51,654 nucleotides of DNA. Source: Gracilimonas sp035704785. GTDB taxonomy: Bacteria; Bacteroidota; Rhodothermia; Balneolales; Balneolaceae. Shown here piece by piece: positions 16,872 to 25,470 of the stretch. The notes under the pieces are model-generated. The model worked only from the letters and a program-made list of their open reading frames with translations. It was not told where the DNA came from and did not search any database. The position numbers and the translations under genes are program-made. The stretch spans positions 1 to 51,654 of the forward strand of contig NZ_DASSWP010000065.1 in the NCBI RefSeq assembly GCF_035704785.1, read 5' to 3'. Numbering within the stretch: position 1 is the first letter of the stretch; every line of letters starts with the position of its first letter.

Positions 16872-18245
16872 TTAGTTTAGTGGAGAAATTTTACTTTTTA
16901 CTGTTACCAAATCACCGTCATTTAGAAGATTTGAAAGGGTTCGGTAACTGCCTATTACCACTTCTTCACCTGCTTCCAATCCGGACAAGATCTGTATATG
17001 TGAATTATCACTGATACCGGTTTCAACTTCTCTCCGTACAGCTTTCCCTTCCTCAACGACAAATACCACTTTCCTAATATCTTCTTCTTTAATCATCAGA
17101 TCACTGTCCTGACTGCTTGCCAAAACAATATCAGCTGAGTCTGCTTCTTCATCTTCATTGGATTCGTCTTTGGCAAAATCTCTTACCGTCACGGCTTGTA
17201 TAGGCACAGAAACTACATTTGATGCCGTTTGTGTTTCCACATCAACAGTAGCAGACATTCCGGGCCTGAAATTCGGTACAAACATTTCTTCCGGGTCTTC
17301 CGAAGTCTCTTTACGCACCATTTCATCAGAGCTGCTGTCCATATTATGAGGAGTAATGATGCGCACCTTCACCTGATAATTGGTGACCTGTTCATTAGTG
17401 CCGCTTCCAGTTACCCTGGCAGAATTAGCAATTTCCGTGACAATACCTGTAAACCTTCGCTCGGGATATGCATCCACATCAATACGTGCCGTATCAGCAA
17501 AATCAACATTCACGATATCATTTTCATTTACCTCAACTAGTACTTCCATTCTATCCAATAAAGATACTCTCATCATTTCAGTTCCGGCCATCTGGGCATT
17601 ACCCAAAACTCTTTCCCCTTCTTCTACAGTCAAACCGGTTACCGTTCCGTTTTGTGGTGCCCGTATTACGGTTTGTTCAAGTTCTTCTTTAGCCTGTCGC
17701 AACTGAGCTTCAGCACTTTGAATCTGGTATTCAGAAGCTTTAAAGCTGGCTGTTTGAGAATCGAATTCAGACTTTGTCTGGATGTATTCCATTTCTGAGA
17801 TCAAGTCTTTCTCAAATAATGTCTTATCTCGCTCATAGGCTGCTTTTGCAAGGATCAACGCTGCACGGGTTTGTTCTAATCTGGCTTTTTGAGTAAGCAA
17901 AACAGCATTGAGGTTATCAATCTGAGCCTGGTATATATCAGGTTTTATACGCACCATCAAATCACCCTCTCGTACAAAGTCTCCTTCTTTCACAGCCAAT
18001 TCAATGATCTCTCCGGATACATCGGGACGAATAACAACCTCAATTTCCGGTTGTACTTTTCCGGAAGCTGAAACTAACTGGGTAATGGTCTTAAGCTTAG
18101 CGGTTGAAGTCTCAACTTCTTTACCTGTTTCAGATTGTCCGATCACACCTGTAAATCGAAGCGTAAGCCCTATAACTATAATTAGTCCTAAAACTCCTCC
18201 AACCCAGTACAATGTCTTTTTTGAAGATGATTTTTGTTTTGCCAT
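16872..18245 (-). CDS. Periplasmic adaptor (membrane fusion protein), MacA/HlyD family
   Basis: A 457-residue protein with one N-terminal membrane anchor (residues ~12-32), a lipoyl half-motif (VRPDVSGEIIELAVKEGDFVREGD), a long alpha-helical hairpin (about 100-195), the second lipoyl half (VIRAPQNGTVTGLTVEEGERV) and beta-barrel domains. It bridges inner-membrane ABC permeases to a TolC-type outer-membrane channel. A strongly acidic loop (DESNEDEEADSADIV) interrupts the C-terminal domain; I see no known role for it. It is transcribed with the ATPase downstream and the channel gene upstream (32-nt gap). Confidence 0.92.
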   Translation of the reverse strand: MAKQKSSSKKTLYWVGGVLGLIIVIGLTLRFTGVIGQSETGKEVETSTAKLKTITQLVSASGKVQPEIEVVIRPDVSGEIIELAVKEGDFVREGDLMVRIKPDIYQAQIDNLNAVLLTQKARLEQTRAALILAKAAYERDKTLFEKDLISEMEYIQTKSEFDSQTASFKASEYQIQSAEAQLRQAKEELEQTVIRAPQNGTVTGLTVEEGERVLGNAQMAGTEMMRVSLLDRMEVLVEVNENDIVNVDFADTARIDVDAYPERRFTGIVTEIANSARVTGSGTNEQVTNYQVKVRIITPHNMDSSSDEMVRKETSEDPEEMFVPNFRPGMSATVDVETQTASNVVSVPIQAVTVRDFAKDESNEDEEADSADIVLASSQDSDLMIKEEDIRKVVFVVEEGKAVRREVETGISDNSHIQILSGLEAGEEVVIGSYRTLSNLLNDGDLVTVKSKISPLN

Positions 18246-18277
18246 TATCCTATCCTTTTTTGTGATATAAATTGTTT

Positions 18278-19642
18278 TTAAAACTCAATACTGCTGCCAC
18301 TTAATTTCCCTAAGTAGTAATCAAGTAATTTTTCCTGGAATATCAGGTTATAAGTTGCCTGAGTATAATTTGACTGAGCTTCAACATAGTTCGCCTGGGC
18401 CTGACTAAGCTCGATCAAAGTGCTTGAACCCACATTGTAGCGTGCCTGCTGAGTCTCAAAAGCACGCTCACTTGCAATCAGTGACTTTTCAGAAGCTTCC
18501 AATTGTTGTACATAGGAGGTATAATCGTTATAAGCCTGTGTTACTTCCTGAATGACCTGTAGCCTTGAGTTGTCTAAATTTAACTCTGCATTTTTAAGCT
18601 GTACCTTAGATGACTGAATATTGTACATACGATTCCAGTTCTGAAAAATGGGAATATTTACTGAAAAACCTACAGATCTGTTAATTCTTTGATCAAAAAA
18701 CTGATCCCCGAAGCTTATATTCTCACCCAAAACCGTATACTGATCACTGTAGGAGGTAGACAAACCTGCGCTTCCTGAAATAGAAGGTAAAAGATTATTT
18801 TTAGTGATCTTTAACTGATACTCAAGCGTACGTATATCTGCCATAGAACTTTTTAGATCTGAGCGATTCAGTAATGCCTGATCAATGAGTTCACTCAATG
18901 AATATCGCTCAACTATCTCTCTGTTTATATTTGATTCAATATCAGGCACTATAAACTCATATTCTCCCAAAGGATCAATTTGAAGCTGCCTGATCAATAA
19001 TATTTCACTGAATTTGAGCGCATTTTCTTGCTGTGTCAGTAACAACTCCTGATTAGCTACCTGGGCCTCCTGATTGTACAGATCAACAGTAGGCCTTGAA
19101 CCAACTTCAACCTGGGCCTGAACTTGTTCAAGCTGCATTTGTGAGTTTTCCAGGTTCTCCTTTCGTATCTCCAGCAATTCCCTATCAAGCAAAACCCCTA
19201 AATAATTGGATGCGGTATTGAAGATCACCTGTTCTTTGGCACGTTGTAAGCTCTCTTCATCTGATAACTTTGACTGCTCGCTTGCCTTTAATGAATAGAT
19301 ATTTTCAAATCCATTAAAGATCGGAATGCTTGCACTCAGGTTACCGGAAATTGATTGCGAAGTAACGTCTCTAAAATCTACCACATCCGGTACAAACTGC
19401 CGTCCCGTTCTTCTTGAACCATTAAAACCCCCACTCACGGAAGGAAGAAAGTCAGCATATTCACTTTTAATATTATACTCTGAAAGCTCAAGGTTATTTT
19501 TAGCTTGCTTGAGCTGATAGTTATTCTCTAAAGCTATTTCTATAGCTTCTTGAATAGTAATTGTTCGCCTTTCCTGAGCTAATAAATTGTTCGTAACTAA
19601 CAGAAGAGCAATTAGAAGTGTAGTTGAGATAAATCTTTTCAT
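18278..19642 (-). CDS. TolC-family outer-membrane efflux channel
   Basis: A 454-residue protein with a signal peptide (MKRFISTTLLIALLLVTNNLLAQ) and two tandem OEP repeats made of long helices. Conserved segments include TIQEAIEIALENNYQLKQAKNNLE, the Gln-rich helices and NVGSSTLIELSQAQANYVEAQ near the end. It forms the outer-membrane duct for the adaptor encoded just downstream. Together with the ATPase and permeases it completes a MacAB-TolC-like tripartite exporter. Length and repeats are normal for the family. Confidence 0.93.
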   Translation of the reverse strand: MKRFISTTLLIALLLVTNNLLAQERRTITIQEAIEIALENNYQLKQAKNNLELSEYNIKSEYADFLPSVSGGFNGSRRTGRQFVPDVVDFRDVTSQSISGNLSASIPIFNGFENIYSLKASEQSKLSDEESLQRAKEQVIFNTASNYLGVLLDRELLEIRKENLENSQMQLEQVQAQVEVGSRPTVDLYNQEAQVANQELLLTQQENALKFSEILLIRQLQIDPLGEYEFIVPDIESNINREIVERYSLSELIDQALLNRSDLKSSMADIRTLEYQLKITKNNLLPSISGSAGLSTSYSDQYTVLGENISFGDQFFDQRINRSVGFSVNIPIFQNWNRMYNIQSSKVQLKNAELNLDNSRLQVIQEVTQAYNDYTSYVQQLEASEKSLIASERAFETQQARYNVGSSTLIELSQAQANYVEAQSNYTQATYNLIFQEKLLDYYLGKLSGSSIEF

Positions 19643-19766
19643 AATTAAAATTCAGTTTTTCTATTTACAGGTTGGTACACGGTAACGGACGAAAATAGTT
19701 GCAGAATAGTTGCCCTATTTTTGATTTTTATATCCTTTTACAGATAAGAGCTAAATAATTGTAAAA

Positions 19767-20150
19767 TCAGTCACCGGATGGGCGTTTCTTTTCTTTTAAC
19801 GAAGCGACTTTATCATCCAGATAATCCAAAAGAAGGCTGAGGCCTTTTTTGGCAAGAACACGTTTTAGCTCTCTGGTTATTCCAGAATCGGAAACCCCAT
19901 ACGTGTTATGATTCTTGGATGATATTCTTTCGGTATTCTTTCGGTTCTTGCCTAATAAAAATCCTACTACCAGTGAAGCACCCACTACAGGCAATGGGTA
20001 TTTTCTGATGATGTTCTTAGGATCCATATTCGAGGAAACCCCCTCTTTTACCTCATCTATAGACTTGTCAATACCACCTTGAATACGAACCAATTCCTCT
20101 TCAAGTTTTTGTTTCTTCTTTTCTAAATCAGATATTTTTACTTCAGCCAT
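19767..20150 (-). CDS. Small membrane-anchored protein, YqjD/DUF883-like
   Basis: A 127-residue protein with an N-terminal coiled coil (KISDLEKKKQKLEEELVRIQ), then a motif resembling the ElaB/YqjD end, a basic stretch followed by a glycine-rich single membrane helix (IRKYPLPVVGASLVVGFLLGKN), and a basic, charged C-terminal tail. It overlaps nothing but starts only 1 nt after the stop of the holin-X-like gene, so the two are surely co-transcribed. In E. coli the neighbours yqjD, yqjE and yqjK show the same kind of grouping. The similarity is of architecture; I cannot confirm it at the family level. Confidence 0.6.
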   Translation of the reverse strand: MAEVKISDLEKKKQKLEEELVRIQGGIDKSIDEVKEGVSSNMDPKNIIRKYPLPVVGASLVVGFLLGKNRKNTERISSKNHNTYGVSDSGITRELKRVLAKKGLSLLLDYLDDKVASLKEKKRPSGD

Positions 20151-20151
20151 T

Positions 20152-20562
20152 TTACTTAAGTTCTTTTTTCGAAGTTTTCTCGGGAGGTAATTCTTTCAAT
20201 TTATCGCCATCATCATCCATTGAATCAAGCAGTTCTGCAATAATTTGGTTTTGTATTCTTCGGGAAATTGATTTGGGACTAACGATCACAAATATCAACC
20301 CAAAAATTATAAAAGATGATGCTACTATTGCGTAACCGGCCCAGCGTTCATTCAAAACCTCGCCCAGGTAAATAGCTAATGCAGTCATAGCAAAAATCAA
20401 TCCAATGGTAAGAATCGTATACCCGATCAAGTTCTGTATAGACTTACTGATCCAATAGGTAACCTTATCACCTACATTCAATAAAGTTAGTTCAAGCTTA
20501 GTTTCTATATAATCTTTAAGCTCGTGCGTTACATTTTTAATACGTTTGCCTAGATCATCCAT
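20152..20562 (-). CDS. YqjE / holin-superfamily-III-like membrane protein (PF07332 type)
   Basis: A 136-residue protein: an amphipathic N-terminal helix (HELKDYIETKLELTLLNVGDKVTYWISKSIQ), two membrane helices (LIGYTILTIGLIFAMTALAIYLG; WAGYAIVASSFIIFGLIFVIV) and a charged C-terminus. This is the layout of YqjE and the so-called actinobacterial holin-X family, which are not phage holins but small membrane proteins, often beside a YqjD-like gene, as here. It begins 7 nt after the 70-residue YqjD-like gene. Role in stress or membrane organisation is only presumed. Confidence 0.7.
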   Translation of the reverse strand: MDDLGKRIKNVTHELKDYIETKLELTLLNVGDKVTYWISKSIQNLIGYTILTIGLIFAMTALAIYLGEVLNERWAGYAIVASSFIIFGLIFVIVSPKSISRRIQNQIIAELLDSMDDDGDKLKELPPEKTSKKELK

Positions 20563-20569
20563 TGGGAGT

Positions 20570-20782
20570 TCAATCTTCTAAAGTAAAAATTTTTGCCACT
20601 ATAAAACCAACGGCCAAACCTATTGCTACAGATTTTATAGGGTGTTTACGAATTGAAGATTCAGACTTTGCTCTTAATTCTTCCAAACGGAGATGAAGTT
20701 CCTCATTTTCAAGGATCTCCCTCCCTCTTTCTATAGCGATATCTAAACGTTCGTTTAAGTTTTGAATGATCTCTTCGTTCAT
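20570..20782 (-). CDS. 70-residue YqjD/ElaB-like C-tail-anchored protein
   Basis: A helical acidic/basic N-terminal part (residues 1-45) followed by R-KHPIKSVAIGLAVGFIVAKIF, which closely resembles the RxHPWxSxGxxxGxGxLLG tail of ElaB/YqjD/DUF883. In E. coli those proteins anchor ribosomes or other partners at the membrane in stationary phase. It is the first gene of the three-gene set and starts 68 nt after the stop of the second MacB-type permease, so it may be on the same transcript or have its own promoter. Confidence 0.65.
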   Translation of the reverse strand: MNEEIIQNLNERLDIAIERGREILENEELHLRLEELRAKSESSIRKHPIKSVAIGLAVGFIVAKIFTLED

Positions 20783-20850
20783 AATGCCCTGTGTTTTTTA
20801 TTCAATATAACAAATTGCAGTGGATGCTTAAATGATTACATTGCAAAAAG

Positions 20851-22074
20851 TTATTCGTAGCGTAAACTTTCTATTGGATCAAGTTTTGATGCTTTGAATG
20901 CCGGATATACCCCAAATACAATTCCTATCACTAACATTCCAACGAATCCACCTATAACTGACCATAAGGGTATCACAGCTTCAGTTTCGATCCATACTGC
21001 CATCAAATTACCTACGCCTATGCCCAGGATCATACCAATAACACCTCCAATCTGACAAATAAAAATAGCTTCCATCAGGAACTGGCTTACTATTGCTTTC
21101 CGGGTAGCACCAACCGCTTTTCTGACACCAATTTCCCTTGTGCGTTCCGAAATAGATACCAGCATAATATTCATTACGCCAATACCCGCACCGAGCAACG
21201 TGATGAAACCAATTGCAAAACCACCAATATAAAGGGCGCCTGTAAAGGCGTCAAAAGTTCCGGAAAGACTTTCATTTGTTGAGATCTCAAAACTATTATC
21301 TTCCCCGGGACTCACCTTTCTTATTACCCGCAGAATCCCTGTTATTTCTTCAACCGTTTCTTCAATAAAATTAATTTCAGGAGCACGTACCTGAATACTT
21401 ATATTTCTGTTGGCTCCATATGCGTTTATTGCCGTTGTATAGGGAATGAGCACGAAGTTATCGAACGATTGTCCAAAAATCTGCCCTTTTGACTCCAGTA
21501 TTCCTATCACAGTATAAGGCTTACCGCCAAATCGTATTTCTTTACCGATAGGATATTGGTTCTTAAAAAGATCGTTCTGTACATCTTTTCCAAGGATTAC
21601 AACATTCCTGCCATATTGAACATCATCCCTGGTGAAATTTCGGCCATCCTCAAGCTCATAAGAATTATTCAGTAAATAATTTTCATTACTGCCCCTCACC
21701 CCTACATTTGGTTCAGTCTCTTCTTCTCCGAAAGAGATCTGTGTTACTCCAAACCCTTCGTCAGGACTCATAGATTCACCTAAATCCATCAAGTCATCTA
21801 ACCGTTCAGCGGTCTCAAAGTCAATGTATTTTCTGTTACGTACATCGTCACTCAAAGACCCCATCTGTACCGCCGGTGTTCTTGTCACAAGGATCACATC
21901 ACTGCCCATCATGCTCATCGTGTTCTTAAAGAAATTATCAAGAACAGCTACCGCAGTTGTTGAGACAATGACTGAGAACACCCCAATTACAAGAGCAAGA
22001 AGGGTTAAAAAAGAGCGAAGCTTATTTGCTTTAAGCGAATCGTAGGCTTGTTGTGTTGTTTCTTTAATGTGCAT
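20851..22074 (-). CDS. ABC transporter permease, MacB/FtsX type (second)
   Basis: A 407-residue permease with an N-terminal membrane helix (LRSFLTLLALVIGVFSVIVST), a large extracytoplasmic MacB-PCD domain (~residues 50-270) and three C-terminal FtsX-domain helices. The conserved GVMNIMLVSISERTREIGVRKAVGAT coupling helix is present. It lacks its own ATPase domain. It begins 2 nt after the previous permease, so the two are translationally close and likely form a heterodimer served by the ATPase at the other end of the cluster. Ends in LDPIESLRYE, typical of the family. Confidence 0.92.
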   Translation of the reverse strand: MHIKETTQQAYDSLKANKLRSFLTLLALVIGVFSVIVSTTAVAVLDNFFKNTMSMMGSDVILVTRTPAVQMGSLSDDVRNRKYIDFETAERLDDLMDLGESMSPDEGFGVTQISFGEEETEPNVGVRGSNENYLLNNSYELEDGRNFTRDDVQYGRNVVILGKDVQNDLFKNQYPIGKEIRFGGKPYTVIGILESKGQIFGQSFDNFVLIPYTTAINAYGANRNISIQVRAPEINFIEETVEEITGILRVIRKVSPGEDNSFEISTNESLSGTFDAFTGALYIGGFAIGFITLLGAGIGVMNIMLVSISERTREIGVRKAVGATRKAIVSQFLMEAIFICQIGGVIGMILGIGVGNLMAVWIETEAVIPLWSVIGGFVGMLVIGIVFGVYPAFKASKLDPIESLRYE

Positions 22075-22076
22075 AA

Positions 22077-23309
22077 TTATTCAAACCTCAGTGATTCAAT
22101 TGGATCAGATTTAGCAGCCCGGTATGCAGGGATAAATCCAAATATAACCCCTACTATGGTACAGATACTAAAACCTAAAATTACTACGCTTACATTCATA
22201 ACCGCTACAAATACCTGATTTATCAGTATAGTCAACCCACCTGCAAGTGCTACGCCAATAACTCCCCCCAGTAAACAGATCGAAATGGCTTCTAATAAAA
22301 ACTGAGTTAGAATCTCCCAGGATTTAGCCCCTACTGCTTTTCTGATCCCGATCTCTTTGGTACGCTCTCTCACCGAAACAAACATTATATTCATTACCCC
22401 TATACCACCAATCAAAAGTGAAAGCCCGCTAAGGATAAAGCCTACAGCATAGATTCCTGCTTTCATTCCTTCAAGCTGTTTCTTAAAAGCCTCCGGTTTA
22501 TTAAGTGCAAAGTCGTTTTCTTCTGTGGCATCAAGTTGACGAATACGCCTCATGATCCCTTCCAACTCATACTCTCCCTGACGAAATGAGGCCTGATCAG
22601 GGAATTGAACACCGATTTGTAAACCGCTCCGTAGACCATAGATTTGACCATAAGCAGATATTGGAATTATGATCCGGTTATCTGTGTCTTCCAGGCCCAT
22701 AAACTTGCCCTGTTTTTCAAGAACCCCCACAACAGTAAATCTCTGCCCTCCCAAACGAATTTGTTTACCTAAAGGATTTTCAATTTCAAACAATGCTTCC
22801 TTCAAAGTGTTTCCTATAACGGCAACTTTTGACCCCGAATGGATCTCCTCTTGAACAAACATTCGCCCGTCAGCAATATTTAATCCCTGTATCGAAAGAT
22901 AATTAGCAGTAGCACCTGTCAAACCCACACCTTCTGCTATCTTTTCCTGGTACCTGATCGAGGTACCCCGGTTGGCGGCTGCTGTTACATTGCTGGCATA
23001 TCTGCTGTAATCCCGAATTTTTTCCACATAATCTATATCCATCTCTTTACGGTTCCGGTACTCCCACCATTTATATTCACCTCCTCCCATTCCCCATGGC
23101 CATTTTTCAACATAAACCACATTTTGCCCCATCATTGCCATGCTTTTTTCGAAGGTAATATCCATACCCGTAGTTACCGAGTCTACAATGGTTACCATGG
23201 TGATCCCAATGATAATACAGAGAGCCGTTAGTATGGATCGAATTTTGTTTGTCCTAAGAGCGCCAAGAGCAATTTTAAAGCCCTCAGTAAAACTGTTTAT
23301 TATTCTCAT
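22077..23309 (-). CDS. ABC transporter permease, MacB/FtsX type (first)
   Basis: A 410-residue paralogue of the next gene: N-terminal helix (IRSILTALCIIIGITMVTIV), a MacB periplasmic core domain, and the FtsX part with GVMNIMFVSVRERTKEIGIRKAVGA and the end SDPIESLRFE. It is the first gene of the minus-strand export cluster and is divergent from bshB1 across a 138-nt gap that must hold both promoters. The two permeases differ clearly in their periplasmic domains, arguing for a heterodimer rather than a recent duplication. Confidence 0.92.
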   Translation of the reverse strand: MRIINSFTEGFKIALGALRTNKIRSILTALCIIIGITMVTIVDSVTTGMDITFEKSMAMMGQNVVYVEKWPWGMGGGEYKWWEYRNRKEMDIDYVEKIRDYSRYASNVTAAANRGTSIRYQEKIAEGVGLTGATANYLSIQGLNIADGRMFVQEEIHSGSKVAVIGNTLKEALFEIENPLGKQIRLGGQRFTVVGVLEKQGKFMGLEDTDNRIIIPISAYGQIYGLRSGLQIGVQFPDQASFRQGEYELEGIMRRIRQLDATEENDFALNKPEAFKKQLEGMKAGIYAVGFILSGLSLLIGGIGVMNIMFVSVRERTKEIGIRKAVGAKSWEILTQFLLEAISICLLGGVIGVALAGGLTILINQVFVAVMNVSVVILGFSICTIVGVIFGFIPAYRAAKSDPIESLRFE

Positions 23310-23447
23310 ATGATTTTTTTGATGTGGTAGCTTGATGCCATACGAAAGTAATTAGATTTCGTTACACTTAATTTTAAATAATCCTTCTTATTTTACTTTT
23401 TCATTTACACGCTAACAATTCAGTACCTTCGAATAAAATTCAGACTT

Positions 23448-24191
23448 ATGAAATTAGATGTACTCGTTTTTGCTTCCCATCCGGATGATGCAGAATTAAA
23501 TTGCGGAGGAACCATTGCCGCCCTTACTGCACAAGATAAAAAAGTTGGCATCATTGACCTGACCAAAGGTGAAATGGGTACTCGTGGTACAGAGGAAACC
23601 AGGGCTACTGAAGTTAAAAAAGCTTCTGAGCTCTTATCAATCTCATACCGGGCTAATTTAGATCTTGGTGATTCACTCCTTCTTAACACCAGAGATAATC
23701 AGTTTAAGATCATCGAGCAGATACGGTTAACTCAACCTCATATTTGCATTACAGGGGCTCCCTTCGATCGTCATCCCGACCATGCAAAAGGAACAAAACT
23801 TGTACTGGATGCACTCTTTTACTCAGGCTTAAAGAAGATCACAACCCAAAATGAATCCGGAGAAGCGCAAGATACATGGCGACCTGCACATATTCTTCAT
23901 TATATGCAGGACCGGCCTTTTGAACCGGATTTCGTTTTTGATATTTCTGAACATTGGGATACCAAACGAAATGCAATGCTTGCATTCGAAACACAGTTCA
24001 ATATTAGCGATCCCGGGAACGAGCCTGAGACGTACATCTCTTCTGAAAATTATTTCAAACAGCTTGAGGCTCGTGCAAGATATTTTGGACATCTGGCCGG
24101 TTTCGAGTTTGGAGAACCATTCAAATACTACCTTTCCCCCACACCGCTTAAAAATATGGATGTGTTTTTTGAACACACTCCCAAAAGATGA
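23448..24191 (+). CDS. bshB1: Bacillithiol biosynthesis deacetylase BshB1
   Basis: A 247-residue LmbE-like zinc deacetylase that removes acetate from GlcNAc-malate, the second step of bacillithiol synthesis. Zinc ligands are visible in ASHPDDAELNCGG (H11, D13/D14) and RHPDHAKGT (H109, D111, H112). The TKGEMGTRGT segment is typical of BshB1 rather than BshB2 or other LmbE proteins. bshA and bshC are not in the window. The next gene on the strand makes or breaks cystathionine, which fits the need for cysteine in the last bacillithiol step. Confidence 0.92.
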   Translation: MKLDVLVFASHPDDAELNCGGTIAALTAQDKKVGIIDLTKGEMGTRGTEETRATEVKKASELLSISYRANLDLGDSLLLNTRDNQFKIIEQIRLTQPHICITGAPFDRHPDHAKGTKLVLDALFYSGLKKITTQNESGEAQDTWRPAHILHYMQDRPFEPDFVFDISEHWDTKRNAMLAFETQFNISDPGNEPETYISSENYFKQLEARARYFGHLAGFEFGEPFKYYLSPTPLKNMDVFFEHTPKR

Positions 24192-24279
24192 TATTTAAAC
24201 TGATCACTTTTGCTTTGAAAATCAGTCTTCTTTCTCCATCTTAGCTGGCAATATTTAACTTTAAAAACATTGCTGGAAT

Positions 24280-25461
24280 ATGGACTTCTCTAAACAGAAA
24301 AAAGGAACAACTTCCGTATGGGCAGGTGAAACTGACAACTTTCATGAGGAAAGCCCTTCAGTCCCAATATTCAATACCGTCACTTATGCATATGATGATC
24401 TGGATGAATGGTACGAAGTTGCAAAAGGAAACAAGAAAGGCCATATCTATAGCAGGAATACAAATCCTACCGTAAAAGTTTTAGAGAACAAGATCCGTAT
24501 TTTGGAAGGCGGTGAGGATTCCATCTCGTTCTCAACCGGAATGGCTGCCATCAGTAACACACTTTTTGCTCTGTTGAAACCCGGTGATCGCGTAGTATCG
24601 ATCAAAGATTCGTATGGTGGAACGAGTAAAATATTCCTGGAACACCTTCCAAAGTTCAACATTGATGTTACACTTTGTGAGACGGAAGACCACGAGCAGC
24701 TTGGAAAAGAGATCAGTAAAGGTTGCCAACTGGTGTACCTGGAAAGCCCTACAAATCCAACACTAAAAGTCATAGACCTGCAAAGAATTGCTAAAGCTGC
24801 CAAAAAGGTTGGGGCTATTACAGTTTCAGATAATACATTTGCTTCTCCCATAAATCAAAACCCTCTTTCACTTGGTGTTGATCTCGTTGTTCACAGTGCT
24901 ACCAAATTTTTGGGAGGTCATTCCGATGTTATGTGTGGCCTTTTATGCGGCAGAAGTGAACTAATAAAAAAGGTCTTTCAATATCGTGAGATAATGGGAG
25001 CAAGTTTATCTGCTGAAGCAGCTTACACTGTTATTAGAGGGATGAAAACTCTGGAGCTCAGAGTACAAAGGCAAAATGAAAGTGCTCTTAAAATTGCCCG
25101 TTATTTAGAGAAGCACCCAAAAGTAGATCAGGTTTTTTATCCGGGACTGGAAAGTCATAAAGGGCATGATATTGCCAAAAAACAAATGTCCGGGTTTGGG
25201 GGTATTTTAAGCTTTGAACTGAAAGGTGGCTATGAATCGGTTAAAAAACTGCTGCATAACATGAAGTTTGTTCATCTCGCCGCTAGTCTTGGCTCTGTAA
25301 GTACGTTAGCAGGTCCTCCCCGCACTACCAGTCATGTGGAACTCTCTGAAGCTCAGCGTAAGCAATTGGGAATATCTGAAAGCTTGATCAGATACTCTGT
25401 TGGTATTGAAAACGCAGAAGATCTATTAGAGGATCTTGAAGCAGGGCTTGATCAGATTTAA
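24280..25461 (+). CDS. Cystathionine gamma-synthase/lyase-type PLP enzyme
   Basis: A 393-residue Cys/Met-metabolism PLP enzyme (fold type I). It has YSRNTNPTVKVLE, the cofactor-ring stacking SFSTGMAAISNTL region, DNTFASPINQNPL, the Schiff-base lysine K209 in SATKFLGGHSD, and the end segment SVGIENAEDLLEDLEAGL. The family holds cystathionine gamma-synthase, cystathionine lyases and O-acyl-homoserine sulfhydrylases; sequence alone here does not separate them safely. It sits 88 nt after bshB1 on the same strand, so a role in cysteine supply is plausible. It converges with the ATP-grasp fusion gene, the stops being 9 nt apart. Confidence 0.88.
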   Translation: MDFSKQKKGTTSVWAGETDNFHEESPSVPIFNTVTYAYDDLDEWYEVAKGNKKGHIYSRNTNPTVKVLENKIRILEGGEDSISFSTGMAAISNTLFALLKPGDRVVSIKDSYGGTSKIFLEHLPKFNIDVTLCETEDHEQLGKEISKGCQLVYLESPTNPTLKVIDLQRIAKAAKKVGAITVSDNTFASPINQNPLSLGVDLVVHSATKFLGGHSDVMCGLLCGRSELIKKVFQYREIMGASLSAEAAYTVIRGMKTLELRVQRQNESALKIARYLEKHPKVDQVFYPGLESHKGHDIAKKQMSGFGGILSFELKGGYESVKKLLHNMKFVHLAASLGSVSTLAGPPRTTSHVELSEAQRKQLGISESLIRYSVGIENAEDLLEDLEAGLDQI

Positions 25462-25470
25462 ACCCCAGGG

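Noticed and set aside
20152..20562. Phage holin
   Set aside because: The holin-superfamily-III name is historical; the protein has YqjE layout and sits in a chromosomal set with YqjD-like genes, with no lysis or phage genes near.
23420..23447. Promoter for bshB1 (TACCTTCG)
   Set aside because: The -7 box has a mismatch and there is no TTG at the -33 distance.
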